Shown here: piece by piece, positions 22,610-35,072 of the stretch | Position numbering within the stretch: the first letter of the stretch is position 1 | Layout: each line of letters begins with the position of its first letter | From: Cordilura impudica | Lineage: Eukaryota; Arthropoda; Insecta; Diptera; Scathophagidae | Direction: 5' to 3' | Assembly (NCBI GenBank): GCA_963682025.1 | Contig: OY821519.1 | Coordinates: 98,453,085 to 98,517,084, forward strand | DNA: 64,000 nucleotides | Made by a program: the position numbers and the translations under genes | The notes under the pieces: generated by a model | What the model saw: the letters and a program-made list of their open reading frames with translations, nothing else | Databases searched by the model: none | What the model was told of the DNA's origin: nothing

Positions 22610-22914
22610 GTAAAGTTGCTGTGTTGTAAAATCTTTAACAATACTCTTCTTCTAAATGCTTTCAATTAAGCTTTTTTCAAGTTAGATTAAAATGTACAAC
22701 TAAGCTTAGAATGTATTTCGTAAAGAGTGTACAGAAAAAAAAAAAAAAATTATTCAAATCAGTATTGGTTGAACTTCTCACATTTTTAGGGCATCAATAA
22801 GTTTAAGAGTTTTTTCGTTTGTATTTCCCTCTAAATACTCTATTGTGTATTCTAATTATTTTGGAAATTAATACAAACTTTATTTGTGTTTAAACCACAA
22901 TGAGAATATAAATT

Positions 22915-23400
22915 ATAACTACCAAAAGTATCTTACTTGACCTTAATTACCTTTTGTTATACCCACTGACTGAGAATAACTTTATGAACCAATTTAATGA
23001 TGTTCGTTCTTCTGTCTGTGTATTCATGGTTAACCTTGTGCTCAAACTCTAGGTCGCAATTAAAATATATTTTGATAAATTAAGCAATTTTATCGGCCAT
23101 TTAACGATCGCTACTGAATTTGGTGGATATTGGTGCAAGTTCAAACGTATCAAATGTCCGCTATGAGCTTGACTCAAATTGTCTAATGATCCAGTTAAAA
23201 ACATATGTATATCGTGGGTTATGTGAGTCTTCTGTTTCCAAAAATAAACAGCGTTTGACCAATTTTGGTAATAGTCCCAGATAAGGCAGCCTTGCGATAT
23301 TCACTTAAAATTAATTTAAGTCTTTGTATGACATTTTTTTACTGACATTAAATATCATCTTGATCGGACCAACTTTCGACTTAGTCCCTCTAAGCAGAAA
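22915..23400 (+). mobile_element. Old DINE-1-like copy
   Basis: Diverged family landmarks in order: TTATACCCACTGACTGAGAA, a decayed GTTCGTTCTTCTGTCTGTGT core, GGTCGCAATTAAAATATATT, and GATCGGACCAACTTTCGACT near the right end. Terminal hairpin absent. It is one of the oldest copies here. Confidence 0.7.
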
Positions 23401-23639
23401 ACGGATTCGTTGTGGCAACCGAATTTGTTACCGAATTTGTTGCAATCTTAAACAATTCTTAATTTTTAAACATTAGCATTAAAAAAAATGGTTAAAAAAC
23501 AAGAGATCATGTATTTAAATTAAAACAATAAAGTAAAAAAATTGATAAAAAAAATAAATAAATAAAAACTTGTGTTTTTTCTAAAGCTCTTAATGGCTCG
23601 ACCAACTTCAAATTGTCATAGACGAATATCTGTTTTTAA

Positions 23640-23935
23640 TTGCATGACGCAGCATGACACAGCAATGGAAAAGCCTGTTCCAAGAGGCTGATGTAGCTGG
23701 TATGCCAATTCAAACAACAATTCTTTGCCAAATAACTAAATTTTTTATGTTTTTTTATATTTTTAAAATAAACATTGGACACATCTTTTAATTTGTTGTA
23801 ATTAATAATGGATTAGACTTGCATAGCAAACAAAGTGGAACAGTGTTCACCCAAGTTTGCGCCAAACATCAGTTTCTTTATGAACTGCGTGTTACCCAAT
23901 GGCTACATTCAAGGATTAAGTATTTAATTGCAACT
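23640..23935 (+). other. Two short coding-like stretches
   Basis: At 23655-23745 one frame reads QQWKSLFQEADVAGMPIQTT. At 23830-23925 another reads KVEQCSPKFAPNISFFMNCV then LPNGYIQG. Both have amino-acid use more like a small secreted Cys-containing protein than random translation, and AG dinucleotides precede them. I do not recognise the family. They may be exon relics or chance. Confidence 0.2.
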
Positions 23936-24002
23936 AGTCTTCCAATAAGAATTGTTTTATGTTTTTAAATATATTTTTTTAAATCAACATATTATTTTCA
24001 AA

Positions 24003-25893
24003 CTCTCGGTCGCACCTCATAGTAATATGCTTATAGCAAAAAAGTGAGAAATAAAAAGTTTTGGGCCAATCAAAAAACATTTAGAGGTGGCTCAACGCGA
24101 TTGAAAATTTCAAGTGTGTTTATGTGGGGAAAATATGACTTTTTTCAGATTTTACGAAAATTCCGTTCTATAGTTTAATTTTTCCGACAAGTTGTTTTAT
24201 AATTTGGAAACAGTATTAAATTATCTTTCCAAAAAACTATAAGACTTCAAAATCGAATAAAAATTCGCCAAGAAATAGCAAATGCCCCAGACCACTTTTG
24301 TGCCAAAAAAAAAAAAACTAGACCATGAAATTTGATGACATTTTTTTCAACTTTAACAAATTAATTGAGGCCAATATTTTATTTTAGTCTATATACCTGT
24401 AAGTAATGAGATACGAAGTATTTTTTAATTACCATCTTGTTAACCTATTAAGCATTGAGACCGAAAATGGAAAATTTTTTTGATAAAATTTTGAAAACTC
24501 CTTTTTCAAGTTTTGAAAAATTTTCTTAAACAAAATTTAAAAAAATTGATCTAGCTCTTGAAGGACTTGTTAAGTGCATATTAGAGATTAACTGTGTGAA
24601 GTTTTGGATAAAGCCCTATACCAGAATTTTTTTGACAAGGATTTTATTTTTGCGGATTTCGAGAAAAATGGAATTTTTAGTAAAATATTCTGTAAATGTA
24701 TTATTTCTAAATATTTTTTATAAAAAATTCATCACTTGTCTACTTTTAAATGTTATATTTTATCTTAATAGCCTAGGATTTCGGAAAAAAATAATATGAC
24801 CCCATTAACCCTTTTGGAATTGGGGTCACATAAGACCCCAAGCTAATAAAAGACAATTTATTCAAAAAATCAAACATTTTGTAAGTGCTGTTGAATTTTT
24901 AGATGCGACGTTTATAATAGAATAACCAAATGCGTAGAGCTTCCATTCCTGAAATTCGGGATAAATCCGAGAACGTTAACCCATTATTTGCCAAAACCAG
25001 CTTTGGATTTTAAGATATAAAAAATTACCAAAAACGAATTTTCTTATTAAATTCGATGAAACCACTATTCAGAATTTAAGAAAAATAATTCGGTTAATTT
25101 TTATTGATTTAACCCTTCAGTGCTCCTGGGATGAAAATAATCCATTGTGATATATCTTTGGTGCAAATATTTGCTTATTGCTCGCGAATATAAATTAAAA
25201 CAACTTTTAACCAATTTTGTTATAAAATTATTTTGTGTATAAAAACTATCACACGGTGAATCCCTGACATGTATTTAATAAAACCTTAAAGCGCCAGATT
25301 AATTTTTTAAAATTTTGTTTAAGAAAATTTTTTAAAACTTGAAAAAGGAGTTTTCAAAATTTTATCAAAAAAATTTCCGATTTTCGGTCTCAATTCGCAG
25401 TAGGTTAACACCGTGGTAATAAAATAATACTTCATATCTGATTACTTATAAGTATAGAGACAAAAAAAAAATTATGGCTTTAATCAATTTCTTAAAAAAA
25501 ATGATATCAAATTTCATGACCTAGATTTTTTTTGGCACAAAAGTGGTCTGGGGCATTTGCTATTTCTTGGCGAGTTTTTATTCGATTTTGAATTTTTATA
25601 GCTTTTTGAATATACAATTTAACGCTGATCCCGATTCTTATCACAACTTGTAAAATAAAATTAAGCTATAAAAATTACTAAAATTAAGCTATAGAACCAA
25701 ATTTTCGTAAAATATTAAAAAAGTCATATTTTCCCCACATGAACACACTTGAAATTTTCAATCGATTTTCGGAGCGACTTTTCTTTCTCCGATTGTCCCC
25801 AAACTTCACATTTATTAGTTTTATATGGAGAGGTAACAAACTGGACCCCGCCTATCCCCAAAATCGCATTTTCATTTTTGAAGAAACACTCTA
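24003..25893. mobile_element. Long-TIR element of the 17.1/53.7-kb family, non-coding
   Basis: The left arm carries GGGCCAATCAAAAAACATTT and CTCAACGCGATTGAAAATTT. The right arm carries the alternative outer sequence seen at 17.1 kb, with TTCGGAGCGACTTTTC, and ends in AAGAAACACTCTAATG. The centre includes AGTGCTCCTGGGATGAAAAT, also present in both arms of the 53.7-kb copy. The two arms thus have different outer segments over a shared inner core. No ORF of note. Confidence 0.82.
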
Positions 25894-25899
25894 ATGTAC

Positions 25900-26395
25900 A
25901 TATATGTATGTATGTATATCATATGTAAGCCCTTGTTTTATAGGGTATATATTAGTTCGGCCCCATAAACCATAAATTTTCTTGATACTTACAACATTAG
26001 AAGTTGATTTAGCCATGAACGTCTGTCCATCTATTCGACTGTCAGTGGAAATCATGACCACACCCTCAGTAACTAATCTAGGCTCTTCGCTTTTGCAGAA
26101 TATCGATTAGTAACATCCTGATTGCCTTGCTTCTTAAAATCATCAAAATCGGTCCAACGGGTCACAAAATATGAATGAAATTTTAAAAAACTGCAAAAAA
26201 TAAGAATGTTCAATGTGTTTGTTGCTTTTCTTAAGTTATATTTTGTAAAATGTTCTCATTGCTGTAGTCGTTGTGTTTGCAGCATTTGGTACATGAGAGT
26301 GTGTGGGTTATTGTACAAGTGTCACATTAGCTTAATCAAGTATTGTCACATATTTTTTATTATCACTATTCCGATAAAAAAGAACCTTTTCTTAA
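25900..26395. other. Spacer with a possible old repeat
   Basis: GGGTATATATTAGTTCGGCC through TTTAGCCATGAACGTCTGTC to AAAATCGGTCCAACGGGTCA has the feel of a decayed DINE-type element, but ends cannot be set. A (TATG)n-like stretch lies at 25899-25918. Confidence 0.35.
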
Positions 26396-27659
26396 AAAAT
26401 TACATTGCTTAAAAAAAGTACCCTTTTAAAAAAATTAGTTTTCTTAAAAAGTACCTTCTCTTACAATAGTACCTTTTATAAACAACACATTTTTTTTATA
26501 AAGTACCCGTTTTTTTCAAAAAAAAAACTGACCTGTTTTTAAAAAATTCTTTAATTCATTCTTAAAAACTATTTTTTTAAATCAATACTTTTTTTAATAA
26601 CTTTTTTTAAAAAGTACCTTTGTTAAGAAATAGTACCCTTCTAAAGAACAGTATTTTTTTATTAAAAGTACCATTTTTTAAAAAATAATCTTTTTTAAAT
26701 CGTTACATCATTTGTTGTTGTTAATTTTTAAATTTATTGAGCTTGAGGCCATTTTTTTTTTTGAATTTAGTTGTATACAATATGAAATATAAAAACGTAA
26801 GGACGCATTTTTGTTAGTTTTTAATTTTTGTTATTTTGTTTTATTTAAAAAGTACCTTTTATTTAAAAAGTATCTTTTATTTAAAAAGGCCCCTTTATTT
26901 AAAATGTAGCTTTTATTCAAAAAGTACCTTTTATTTAAAAAGTACATTTTATTTAAAAAGTACCTTTCATTTAAAAAGTCTCTTTTATTTAAAAAGTACC
27001 TTTTATTTAAAAAGTACCTTTCATTTAAAAAGTACCTTTTATTTAAAAAGTACCTTTTATTTAAAAAATACCTTTCATTTAAAAAGTACCTTTCATTTAA
27101 AAAGTACCTTCTTTTCCAAAAAACGTCTGTGATTAAAATGTACCATAAAAAAACCTTTTATTTAAAAAAGTAACTTTTATATAAAAAAAGCTTTTATTTA
27201 AAAAATAACCTCTTATTAAAAAATTTACTTTTATTTAAAAAGTACCTTCTATTCCAAAAAATATCTGTGATTAAAATGTATTAAAAAAACACATTTTATC
27301 AAAGAAAAGTACCTGTTATTTAAAACATATCTTTTTGTTTGAAAAAATTACCTTGTGTTTAAAAAGGTACCTTGTAATTAAGAAGTACTTTTTATTAAAA
27401 AAGTAGCTTTTATTTAAAAAAGTACCTTTTATTTAAAAAAGTACCTTTTGTTTAAAAAAGTTACTTTTATTTAAAAAAGTAAATTTTATTTAAAAAAGTA
27501 CCTTTCATTTAAAAAGTAACTTTTTTTAAAAAAGTACCTTTTATATAAAAATGTATCCTTTATTAAAAAAGTACCATTTATTTAAAAAGTGCCTTTTATT
27601 TAAGAAGTATATTTTTTATTTAATAAATACCTTTTATTTAAAAAGAACCTATTATTAAA
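26396..27659 (+). repeat. 18-19-bp minisatellite array, left block
   Basis: Degenerate tandem copies of TTTAAAAAGTACCTTTTA. The cleanest part (26838-27115) has an exact 18-bp period and therefore reads as a repeating FYLKST hexapeptide. Outer parts vary in length by A/T slippage. The array stops at a DINE and resumes at 29178. Confidence 0.9.
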
Positions 27660-28400
27660 CAAGTGAGAAAATTATAGTCGGTCTAGACCCACTATACGAT
27701 ACCCTATATACCCTATACCATGATTTGGAGACCCTATCTCTCCGGTCCAACTAATTGGACATAGAAAATAAGCATAGACCAAATTTGAGTGGTATTGTTA
27801 TTAGTTATTTTAGCTGCAGATATGAAAAAGTTCATTCGGGTGCTGTATTTATATGGAGACTAGGACCGATTCTGACCATATTTGGTGAAGTCACTTATAT
27901 TTTGAAAAAATATATGCAACCCAAATTTGAGAAAAATCTGTGCAATATTTTTGTTTTTTGATAGATTTAAGTGAACATCGGGAAGCAGCTTTATAGAAAT
28001 GCCATATGGGGTTCATTTTTGGACAAATGATAAATAGATGTAATAAACATACACAAATCCAATATGACCGAGATCTATATGATAATTTGGATCTTATGGC
28101 AATTTAAGTCGATTTCATAGGGGTCATATGTATGGGGACTAGGTTTGAACATGGACCGAATTTCACCAATTTCAATAGCGTTCATCCTATGGCGGATAAA
28201 AGCTTATATACCAAATTTCATTACAATATATTCATATTTGCGACCTGTAGTTTGATTACAAGGTTTACATGGACACACAGACAGACGGATGGACGGACGG
28301 AAGGACATCGCTAAATCGACTCAGAAAGTGATTCTCAGAAAGTGATTCTGAGTCGATCGGTATAATAAAAGATGGGTCTAGGTCAAATATTTTTGGTAGT
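27660..28400 (-). mobile_element. DINE-1-like repeat, 5'-truncated
   Basis: On the plus strand it starts CAAGTGAGAAAATTATAGTC, with the palindrome carrying one change. It includes the GGAC core near 28285-28305 and a duplicated CTCAGAAAGTGATT. It breaks off at TTTTTGGTAGT, so the last 60 or so bases of the family are absent where the next copy begins. Confidence 0.88.
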
Positions 28401-28403
28401 ATT

Positions 28404-29177
28404 TATACTCTATACCACTATGTGGTTTGGGTATAATGACTTTGTGCTGCTGTTTGTAACAACCAGAAATATTTGACCTAGACCCATCTTTAATTATACC
28501 GATCGAATCAGAATCACTTTCTGAGTTGATTTGACAATGTCCGTCCGTCCGTCCGTCCGTCCGTCCGTCCGTCTGTGTGTCCATGTAAAGCTTGTAATCA
28601 AACTGCAGGTCGCAAATATGAATATATTTTGATGAACTTTGGTATATAAGCTTTTATCCGCCATGGGATGAACGCTATTGAAATTGGTGAGAATCGGTCC
28701 ATGTTCAGACCTAGCCCCCATACAAATTAACCATATGAAATCGACATAAATTGCCATAAGATCCAAATTGTCATATAGATCTTACACAAATTGGGTTTGT
28801 ATGCGTTCATTGCATCCACTGAGTAATCCAAAAATGATCCCTTTGACCCCATATAGAGCTGCTTCCCGATCTTCACTTAAATCTATTAAAAAACAAAAAT
28901 ATTGCACTGATTCTTCTCAAATTTTGTTTGTACATATTTTTGCAAAATACAAGAGACTTTACCAAACATGATCAGGATCGGTCCATTTTTGGACCTAGTC
29001 TCTTTATAGATATAGCATCCGATATGAACTTTTTCATATCTGCAGCCAAAAAAATTAATAAAAATCCCACTCAAATTTGGTTTTTGCTTATTTTCAATGT
29101 CCAGTTAGTTGGGCCTAAGAGATAGGGTTTCTAAACGCATGGTATAGGGTATCGTATAGTCGGTCTAGACCGACTTG
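28404..29177 (+). mobile_element. DINE-1-like repeat
   Basis: Starts TATACTCTATACCACTATG and has seven or eight GTCC units at 28540-28570. It ends GTCGGTCTAGACCGAC then TTG, with the usual ATAATTTTCTTA lost. It lies back to back with the preceding copy, and both sit in the minisatellite. Confidence 0.88.
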
Positions 29178-29788
29178 TTTTTTATTATTTAAAAAGTATT
29201 ATTTTAAAATATATAAAAAAGTGTCTTTTAGTTAAAAAGTAGTATTTTTAGAAAGTACATTTTATTCAAAAAGTACTTTTTTATATAAAAATTAATTTTT
29301 GTCTACAAAAAGTACCATTTATATACAATAGTACCTACCTTATACTATTTAGTATTTATTTTAAAAAGTATCTGTTATTAAGAAAGTACCTTTTATTTAA
29401 AAAAGTACCATTTGTTTAAAAAAATACCTATTATTTCAGAAGTACCTTTTATTTATAAAGGTAATTTTGTTTAAAAAAATACATTTTTTAAAAAAGGTAT
29501 ATTTTATTAAAAAAAAGTACCTTTTATTTAAAAAATTCCTTTTGTTTCAAAAATACCTTTTTGAAAGAAGTATCTCTTATTATAAAAAAAGTAGCTTATG
29601 TTTAAAATAGTATCTTTTATTTTAAAAAGTACATTTTATTTAAAATGGTAACTTTTTTTAAAAAAGTAAATTTTTCTAAAAAAAGTAACTTTTTTAAAAA
29701 TTACATTTTATTTAGAAATTAATATTTTATTTAAAAAATTACCTTTTATTTATAAGAGTACCTTTTGTTTAACAAAAGTACCTTTAAA
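29178..29788 (+). repeat. 18-19-bp minisatellite array, right block
   Basis: Continuation of the AAAAAGTACCTTTTATTT repeat seen at 26396-27659, more degenerate. It ends at the DINE at 29789. A few bases of A/T-rich relic continue after that copy, near 30590-30640. Confidence 0.88.
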
Positions 29789-30574
29789 CAAGTAAGAAAA
29801 TTATAGTCGGTCTAGACCGACTATACGATACCCTATACCATGCGTTTAGAAACCCTATCTCTTAGGCCCAACTAACTGGACATAGAAAATAAGCAAAAAC
29901 CAAATTTGAGTGGGATTTTTATTAATTTTTTTGGCTGCAGATATAAAAAAGTTCATATCGGATGCTATATCTATAAAGGGGCTAGGTCCAAAAATGGACC
30001 GATCCTGATCATGTTTGGTAAAGTCTCTTGTATTTTGCAAAAATATGTACAAACAGAATTTGAGAAGAATCAGTGCAATATTTTTGTTTTTTAATAGATT
30101 TAACTGAAGATCGGGAAGAAGCTCTATATGGGGTCAAAGGGATCATTTTTGGACTACTCATTAGTGGATGTAATGAACGCATACAAACCCAATTTGAGTA
30201 AGATCTATATGACAATTTGGATCTTATGGCAATTTATGTCGATTTCATATGGGTAATTTGTATGGGGGCTAGGTCTGAACATGGACCGATTCTCACCAAT
30301 TTCAATAGCGTTCATCCCATGGCCGATAAAAGCTTATATACCAAATTTCATCAAAATATATTCATATTTGCGACCTGCAGTTTGATTACAAGCTTTACAT
30401 GGACACACAGACGGACGGACGGACGGACGGACGGACGGACATTGTTAAATCAACTCAGAAAGTGATTCTGATTCGATCGGTATAATTAAAGATTGGTCTA
30501 GGTCAAATATTTTTGGTTGTTACAAACAGCAGCACAAAGTCATTATACCCAAACCACATAGTGGTATAGGGTAT
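29789..30574 (-). mobile_element. DINE-1-like repeat, full length
   Basis: Perfect 24-bp palindrome just inside CAAGTAAGAAAAT, six GGAC units near 30411-30440, and TATAGGGTATAAAA at the other end. Very similar to the copy at 28404 read on the other strand, so the two may be close relatives. Confidence 0.92.
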
Positions 30575-31307
30575 AAAAACGTTATTAGCATATAAGAAAG
30601 TTTTTTTTATTAGAAAAAGTAAATTTTTTAAAAAATATTTATATACAGTGATGTGAAAAGATGTTAAACGATTAAATACAAACTTTTATGCTCTGCCCAC
30701 AATTTTAAATGTCTTGCGTATCAAATAAAACTTGAAAACTAAAAAAAAAAAAACATTGTTAAAATTGTTACGCCAATTAATCTTAATGACCACAAATAAT
30801 AACCGAAAATAAAATTAATTTTATAGTGTTTATTACGTTTTGAAAACAAATATTAAGTAATTGTATCGTTACAATCAACATGGTACAGCTAACGTAAGAA
30901 GGAAGTAGAAATAATAAAAATATAACATAATTGAATATGATATCATGGCCATATTTAATAAACCGCTTTTACGAGTATGCACATATTTCTTAAAAATGTA
31001 TACATACCAATCTTCAGGGAAATTTGTGCCACTTCATTTTGACATTTGATTAAAGCAAATATCGGTAAGCAGCTTTATAAGTATTTCTTTCACTAACGTT
31101 CAAATCGAGTTGTACTTCGATTGCCAAGTTAACATGAATAAATAGAATTAGGAATACATTTAGAAATTTTATGTATGAGTAGTTACAACCATCAGCATAA
31201 AATAAATATAGCTTGACCAAATCATGGTTGGTATGAGGTTTAAAGTCCATGTATCGTTTAAAGTATTTTCAAATGAATGTATTTTATTTTTCAAAATCAA
31301 AATATTA
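30575..31307. other. AT-rich spacer
   Basis: No coding pattern or repeat ends recognised apart from a short poly-A run near 30741-30753. Confidence 0.45.
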
Positions 31308-32129
31308 CGAGGGCGGATCAATAAGTCCGTGCCTTTTAGAATGAAACACAGATTTTTTTTTTACAAAAACATAGAAATATTTCTCAACATAATCTCCTTC
31401 TAACTCAATACACTTAGTCCAACGTTTCTCCAATTTTTGTATCTCTTCCAAAAAATAGGATATTTCGATGTCCACAAAATAGACATTTTTGATCAATAAT
31501 TTCATCGTTTGAGCTAAATCTCTTACCACCGGGGTTTGGAAATAGGAAATAGTCACTGGGGGCTAAAACCGGAGAATATGGCGGATGAGGTACCAATTCG
31601 TAGCCCAATTCATGGAATTTTGAAGTTGCCACACGATTACGTTTATGGTCAATTTAGATCAAACCCGGCACCCATCTTGCAGACAGTTTTCTTAAACATA
31701 ACTAATCACTTTAAATCGAAACCACACTGCCATATGAAATGCCTATGGCATCAACAATTTCGCGCACTTTTACCACACCATATCGTGGATTTTTTCGACA
31801 TTTTCTGGTATATTGACCTCAATTGGCCGTCCAGAACGTTCAGTAAACCACTTTTTTACCATTGAAATCGATGGTGCAGAGTCCCCATAGTATTTACAAG
31901 CTTTTCCTTGATTTGATTGACGGTTTTTTTTTCGCAAAAAATAATGTTTAATGAGCACTCGCAATTCATTTTTTTCCATAAAAAAAAAAATCACGAGGTT
32001 GTATGTTTTGAACAGCTGCTAAACGCAAAGTAAATGACGGAACTTGCTCAAAATTTTACAATAGTCTATTAACAAGTGGTAGTTGATGGCAACAGTGTTG
32101 CATTTCACGGACTTATTGATCCGCCCTCG
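31308..32129 (-). mobile_element. Internally deleted mariner element
   Basis: Perfect terminal repeats of about 24 bp (CGAGGGCGGATCAATAAGTC then CGTG) sit at both ends, flanked by TA at 31306-31307 and 32130-32131. The minus strand encodes a mariner start, MEKNELRVLIKHYFL, then KYYGDSAPS and KKWFTERSGRP. It also has KVREIVDAIGIS, SARWVPGL and, after a deletion, FHELGYELVPHPPYSP and LAPSDYFLFPN. The deletion removes the segment with the first two catalytic Asp residues. At 822 bp it is about two-thirds of a full mariner and is non-autonomous. Confidence 0.92.
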
Positions 32130-32324
32130 TAGATTATAGTTAGTTTTAAGTTTTTAGATAATCGAGGGTTTGATTGTAGCAGACTACGAATTTAAGTACC
32201 TATTCTTAATATTTTTATTTCTGTGTCTTCCGATTCTCATTTAATTGAGAAAAAAATTTTTTTAAAAACAAAATTATAAATTGCAGGGAAACTGAAAGAT
32301 AGGTAAGTTTAGGGTTTGTGCTCG

Positions 32325-32613
32325 AGGGCGGACCTAGAACACCCCGACCTGACAAAAAAAAAAAAACACAAGAAATTTAGGAACTATTTTCTTTACTTCT
32401 CAACCAAAATCTCCTTTTAGCTCGATGCACTCTTCCCAGCGATATTCAATAGCTTCGATACCCTGGTTCTAGTAAGAACTGTCTGGTTGACCTCTTCATT
32501 GTTGGCAAATCTTTTACCACCGAGCCATTTTTTCAAGTTTGGATATAGTAAATAAACGGAGGGAGCTAAATCTGTCGTATAAAGTGCATGATGAAGCAAT
32601 TCGAACTTTAATT
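32325..32613 (-). mobile_element. Mariner 3'-end fragment
   Basis: It begins with a CGAGGGCGGACCTAGAA end related to the terminal repeat of the preceding mariner. The minus strand encodes LLHHA-type sequence, LAPSVYLLYPNLKKWLGGKR and FANNEEVNQ, the C-terminal third of a mariner transposase with the final Asp position changed to Val. It is cut at 32613 by the MITE that follows. Confidence 0.8.
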
Positions 32614-33344
32614 TCTGTGGTTTTCTAGAATAACCGCGTATGTCATAAAATCAAAATGTTCAGGGGAGCCAAAAGAACGTTATATTTGAAATTATGGGCT
32701 CGATATAAAGTTTTTAGAACCTTTTATTTAACAGTTCTGTAGATATGGGCAATAAATACATAATATAAAGTTTTGAGTCAAATATCTTAATAGGAATAGA
32801 TCCTAGAGAAGGACGAAAAAACAATATGTAAATAACACTTAAAGTGTGTGCAGATAAAACAACTTAAATTTCTTTGAAAAAGAAAACTAACAATGCAACC
32901 ACCCAAGTAGACACAAGTTGTTGTTGCTTGAAAAATTTATTTTTTTGTTCATCAACAAAAAGTTAACGGGACTTAGGATGAGAATTTAACAACGTATCAA
33001 GAATAATAGTGACAACAAATAACAGAAATAAACACAGAAGTTTTTATAAGTGGTTATAAACTGCAAAATAATCCAAAATTATTTTGCATTTTTTTCAGTA
33101 ATAACAACGTATGTCACTATGTGTCGTTTTCTGAAAAATAATTTGTCAGCGATCGAACGTAGGTTGACATACGTCGTTAGTGCTGCAAATTAATTTAATA
33201 AACATTTAAGTTATGTCGTTATTTAAAGGAAAAACTCAGAAATGGTCAATATTTTTTTTAAAAAAATTAAACACATGTAAAGAGCGTTAAAAATTAATGT
33301 ATTTGGCATCGTTAACTCAAAACTGAAAAAAATGGAAATACGCG
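32614..33344 (+). mobile_element. MITE copy 2, right end lost
   Basis: Left end TCTGTGGTTTTCTAGAATAA is intact. The body matches copy 1 (GTTCAGGGGAGCC, TAAAGTTTTGAGTCAAA, GACAACAAATAACAG). It breaks at AAATACGCG, where a Helitron fragment begins. Confidence 0.85.
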
Positions 33345-33572
33345 AAATTGTATAAAATTGATTAGCATACCTTTAGGCTCCTTTAAAATTATTTACTAAC
33401 AAACCCATTTATATAGCTTCTGTGTATTCAACAAATATTTATAATGAAATTTAATATATTTTATTTAAAAAGTGTTGAATTGTGAATTGACTGGAATTGA
33501 TTAGCATACTTTTAGGCTCTTGTAAAATTGCTAATTAAACGAAAAATAAAATTTCCTGGAATTTCCTGCTAG
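33345..33572 (+). mobile_element. Helitron family A, 3' end fragment
   Basis: It ends in CCTGGAATTTCCTGCTAG followed by T, the family A 3' terminus. The AATTGATTAGCATAC and TTTAGGCTC block occurs twice (33358 and 33496), an internal duplication of about 138 bp. The 5' end is missing. Confidence 0.75.
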
Positions 33573-34175
33573 TTATAATAAATATTGATCAAAAAAGAAA
33601 AGCAATTAACTTTAAATTTAAAATGAAAGTTAAAAAGCGGCAACTGTATTAAAATTGTAACCGTGCCCGCCCTACATTGGTTATACAATTGAGTTTAAGA
33701 CACAGGTGGCGGGTACCAAAAATTCGGCACAGTCAAATTTAAGACTCTTATTGTTCTTTGCATTTTATATAAAGAAAATTTGTAATTAGTTATTAATTTA
33801 TTAACGATTTTATAATTTTAAATACAATCAGTTCCATACTGCAAAATAAGACTTTTATTCTTGTGTATGGAGCAGTTCCAATAAATAAATAAATAAATAA
33901 GTAAATAAATAAATAAATAGTTCTTTTTATTAAAATCGGATATTTCGTTTAAAAGCTAAAACGATTTATTTATGTTACAATTTTTATATATTTTATTTTT
34001 GCGTTCTCAAGCCGAACTTTTTTATGGCCTATTATATTTTTTCCCCATCTTGGTGTTTCAGCTATAACTCAAGCACAATTGCTGATTTCTCATTTCATTT
34101 TTCTTTTATCGAATGAAATCTGTAAAAAATTTATTTGTTCTCCCCCTTTTTTTTTTGACAATCCTTTAAATAACA
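33573..34175. other. AT-rich spacer with AAAT microsatellite
   Basis: A run of AAAT units lies at 33880-33918. Otherwise no gene or repeat ends recognised. CAGGTGGCGGGTACC near 33705 is a small GC-richer patch of unknown nature. Confidence 0.45.
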
Positions 34176-34999
34176 CAAGTAAGAAAATTATAGTCGGTCT
34201 AGACCGACTATACGATACCCTATACCATGCGTTTAGAGACCCTAGCTCTCAGGCCCTACTAACTGGATATAGAAAATAAGCATAAACCAAATTTGAGTGG
34301 GATTTTTATTAATTTTTTTGGCTGCAGATATGAAAAAGTTCATATAGGATGCTATATATATACGGGGACTAGGCCCCAAAATGGACCGATCCTGACCATG
34401 TTTGGTAAAGTTTCTTGTATTTTGCAAAAATATATACAAACAAAATTTGAGAAGAATCAGTGCAATGTTTTTTTTTTTTGATAGATTTAAGTGAAGATCG
34501 GGAAGCAACTCTATATGGGGCCTATGACTAAGGGTTGTCCAATAGGCATCATTTTTGGAATACTGATTAATGGATGTAATCAATACATACAAACCCAATT
34601 TGGCTACGATTTATATGATAATTTGTATCTTATAGCAATTTATGTTGATTTCATAGGGGTCATTTGTACGGGGGCTAGGTCTGAACATGGACCGATTCTC
34701 ACCAATTTCAATAGCGTTCATCCTATGGCCGACGGAAGCTTATATACCAAATTTCATCGAAATATATTCATATTTGCGACCTGTAGTTTGATTACAAACT
34801 TTACATGGACACACAGACGGACGGACGGACGGACGGACGGACGGACGGACGGACGGACGGACGGACATCGTTAAATCAAATCAGATATTATTCTGATTCG
34901 ATCGGTATAATAAAAATGGGTCTAGGTCAAATATTTTTGGTAATTACAAACAGCAGCACAAAGTCATTATACCCAAACCACATAGTGGTATAGGGTATA
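34176..34999 (-). mobile_element. DINE-1-like repeat with the longest GGAC core
   Basis: Full-length copy with perfect palindrome near 34190. The core has about 12 GGAC units (34815-34866), the longest in the window. It ends CATAGTGGTATAGGGTATAA. Confidence 0.92.
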
Positions 35000-35072
35000 A
35001 TAATTTATTCGGACCATATGATTATTATTTATTAGCAGAGTAGAAGAGATGTAGACGTATGAGTGATATTTT

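Noticed and set aside
26836..27132. 98-codon ORF of repeating FYLKST
   Set aside because: It is the translation of an 18-bp minisatellite with no start context, signal or splice support.
26396..27659. CRISPR-like regular repeats
   Set aside because: Contiguous short tandem units without unique spacers in eukaryotic DNA. It is a minisatellite.
33660..33760. GC-richer patch as a possible promoter or LTR edge
   Set aside because: No paired copy or motif could be found in the window.
34491..34874. 127-codon ORF, with similar ORFs in several other DINE copies (MDLMAIYVDF-type)
   Set aside because: They recur because the repeat recurs. Frames are broken differently in each copy, and part of the reading is a GGAC microsatellite.
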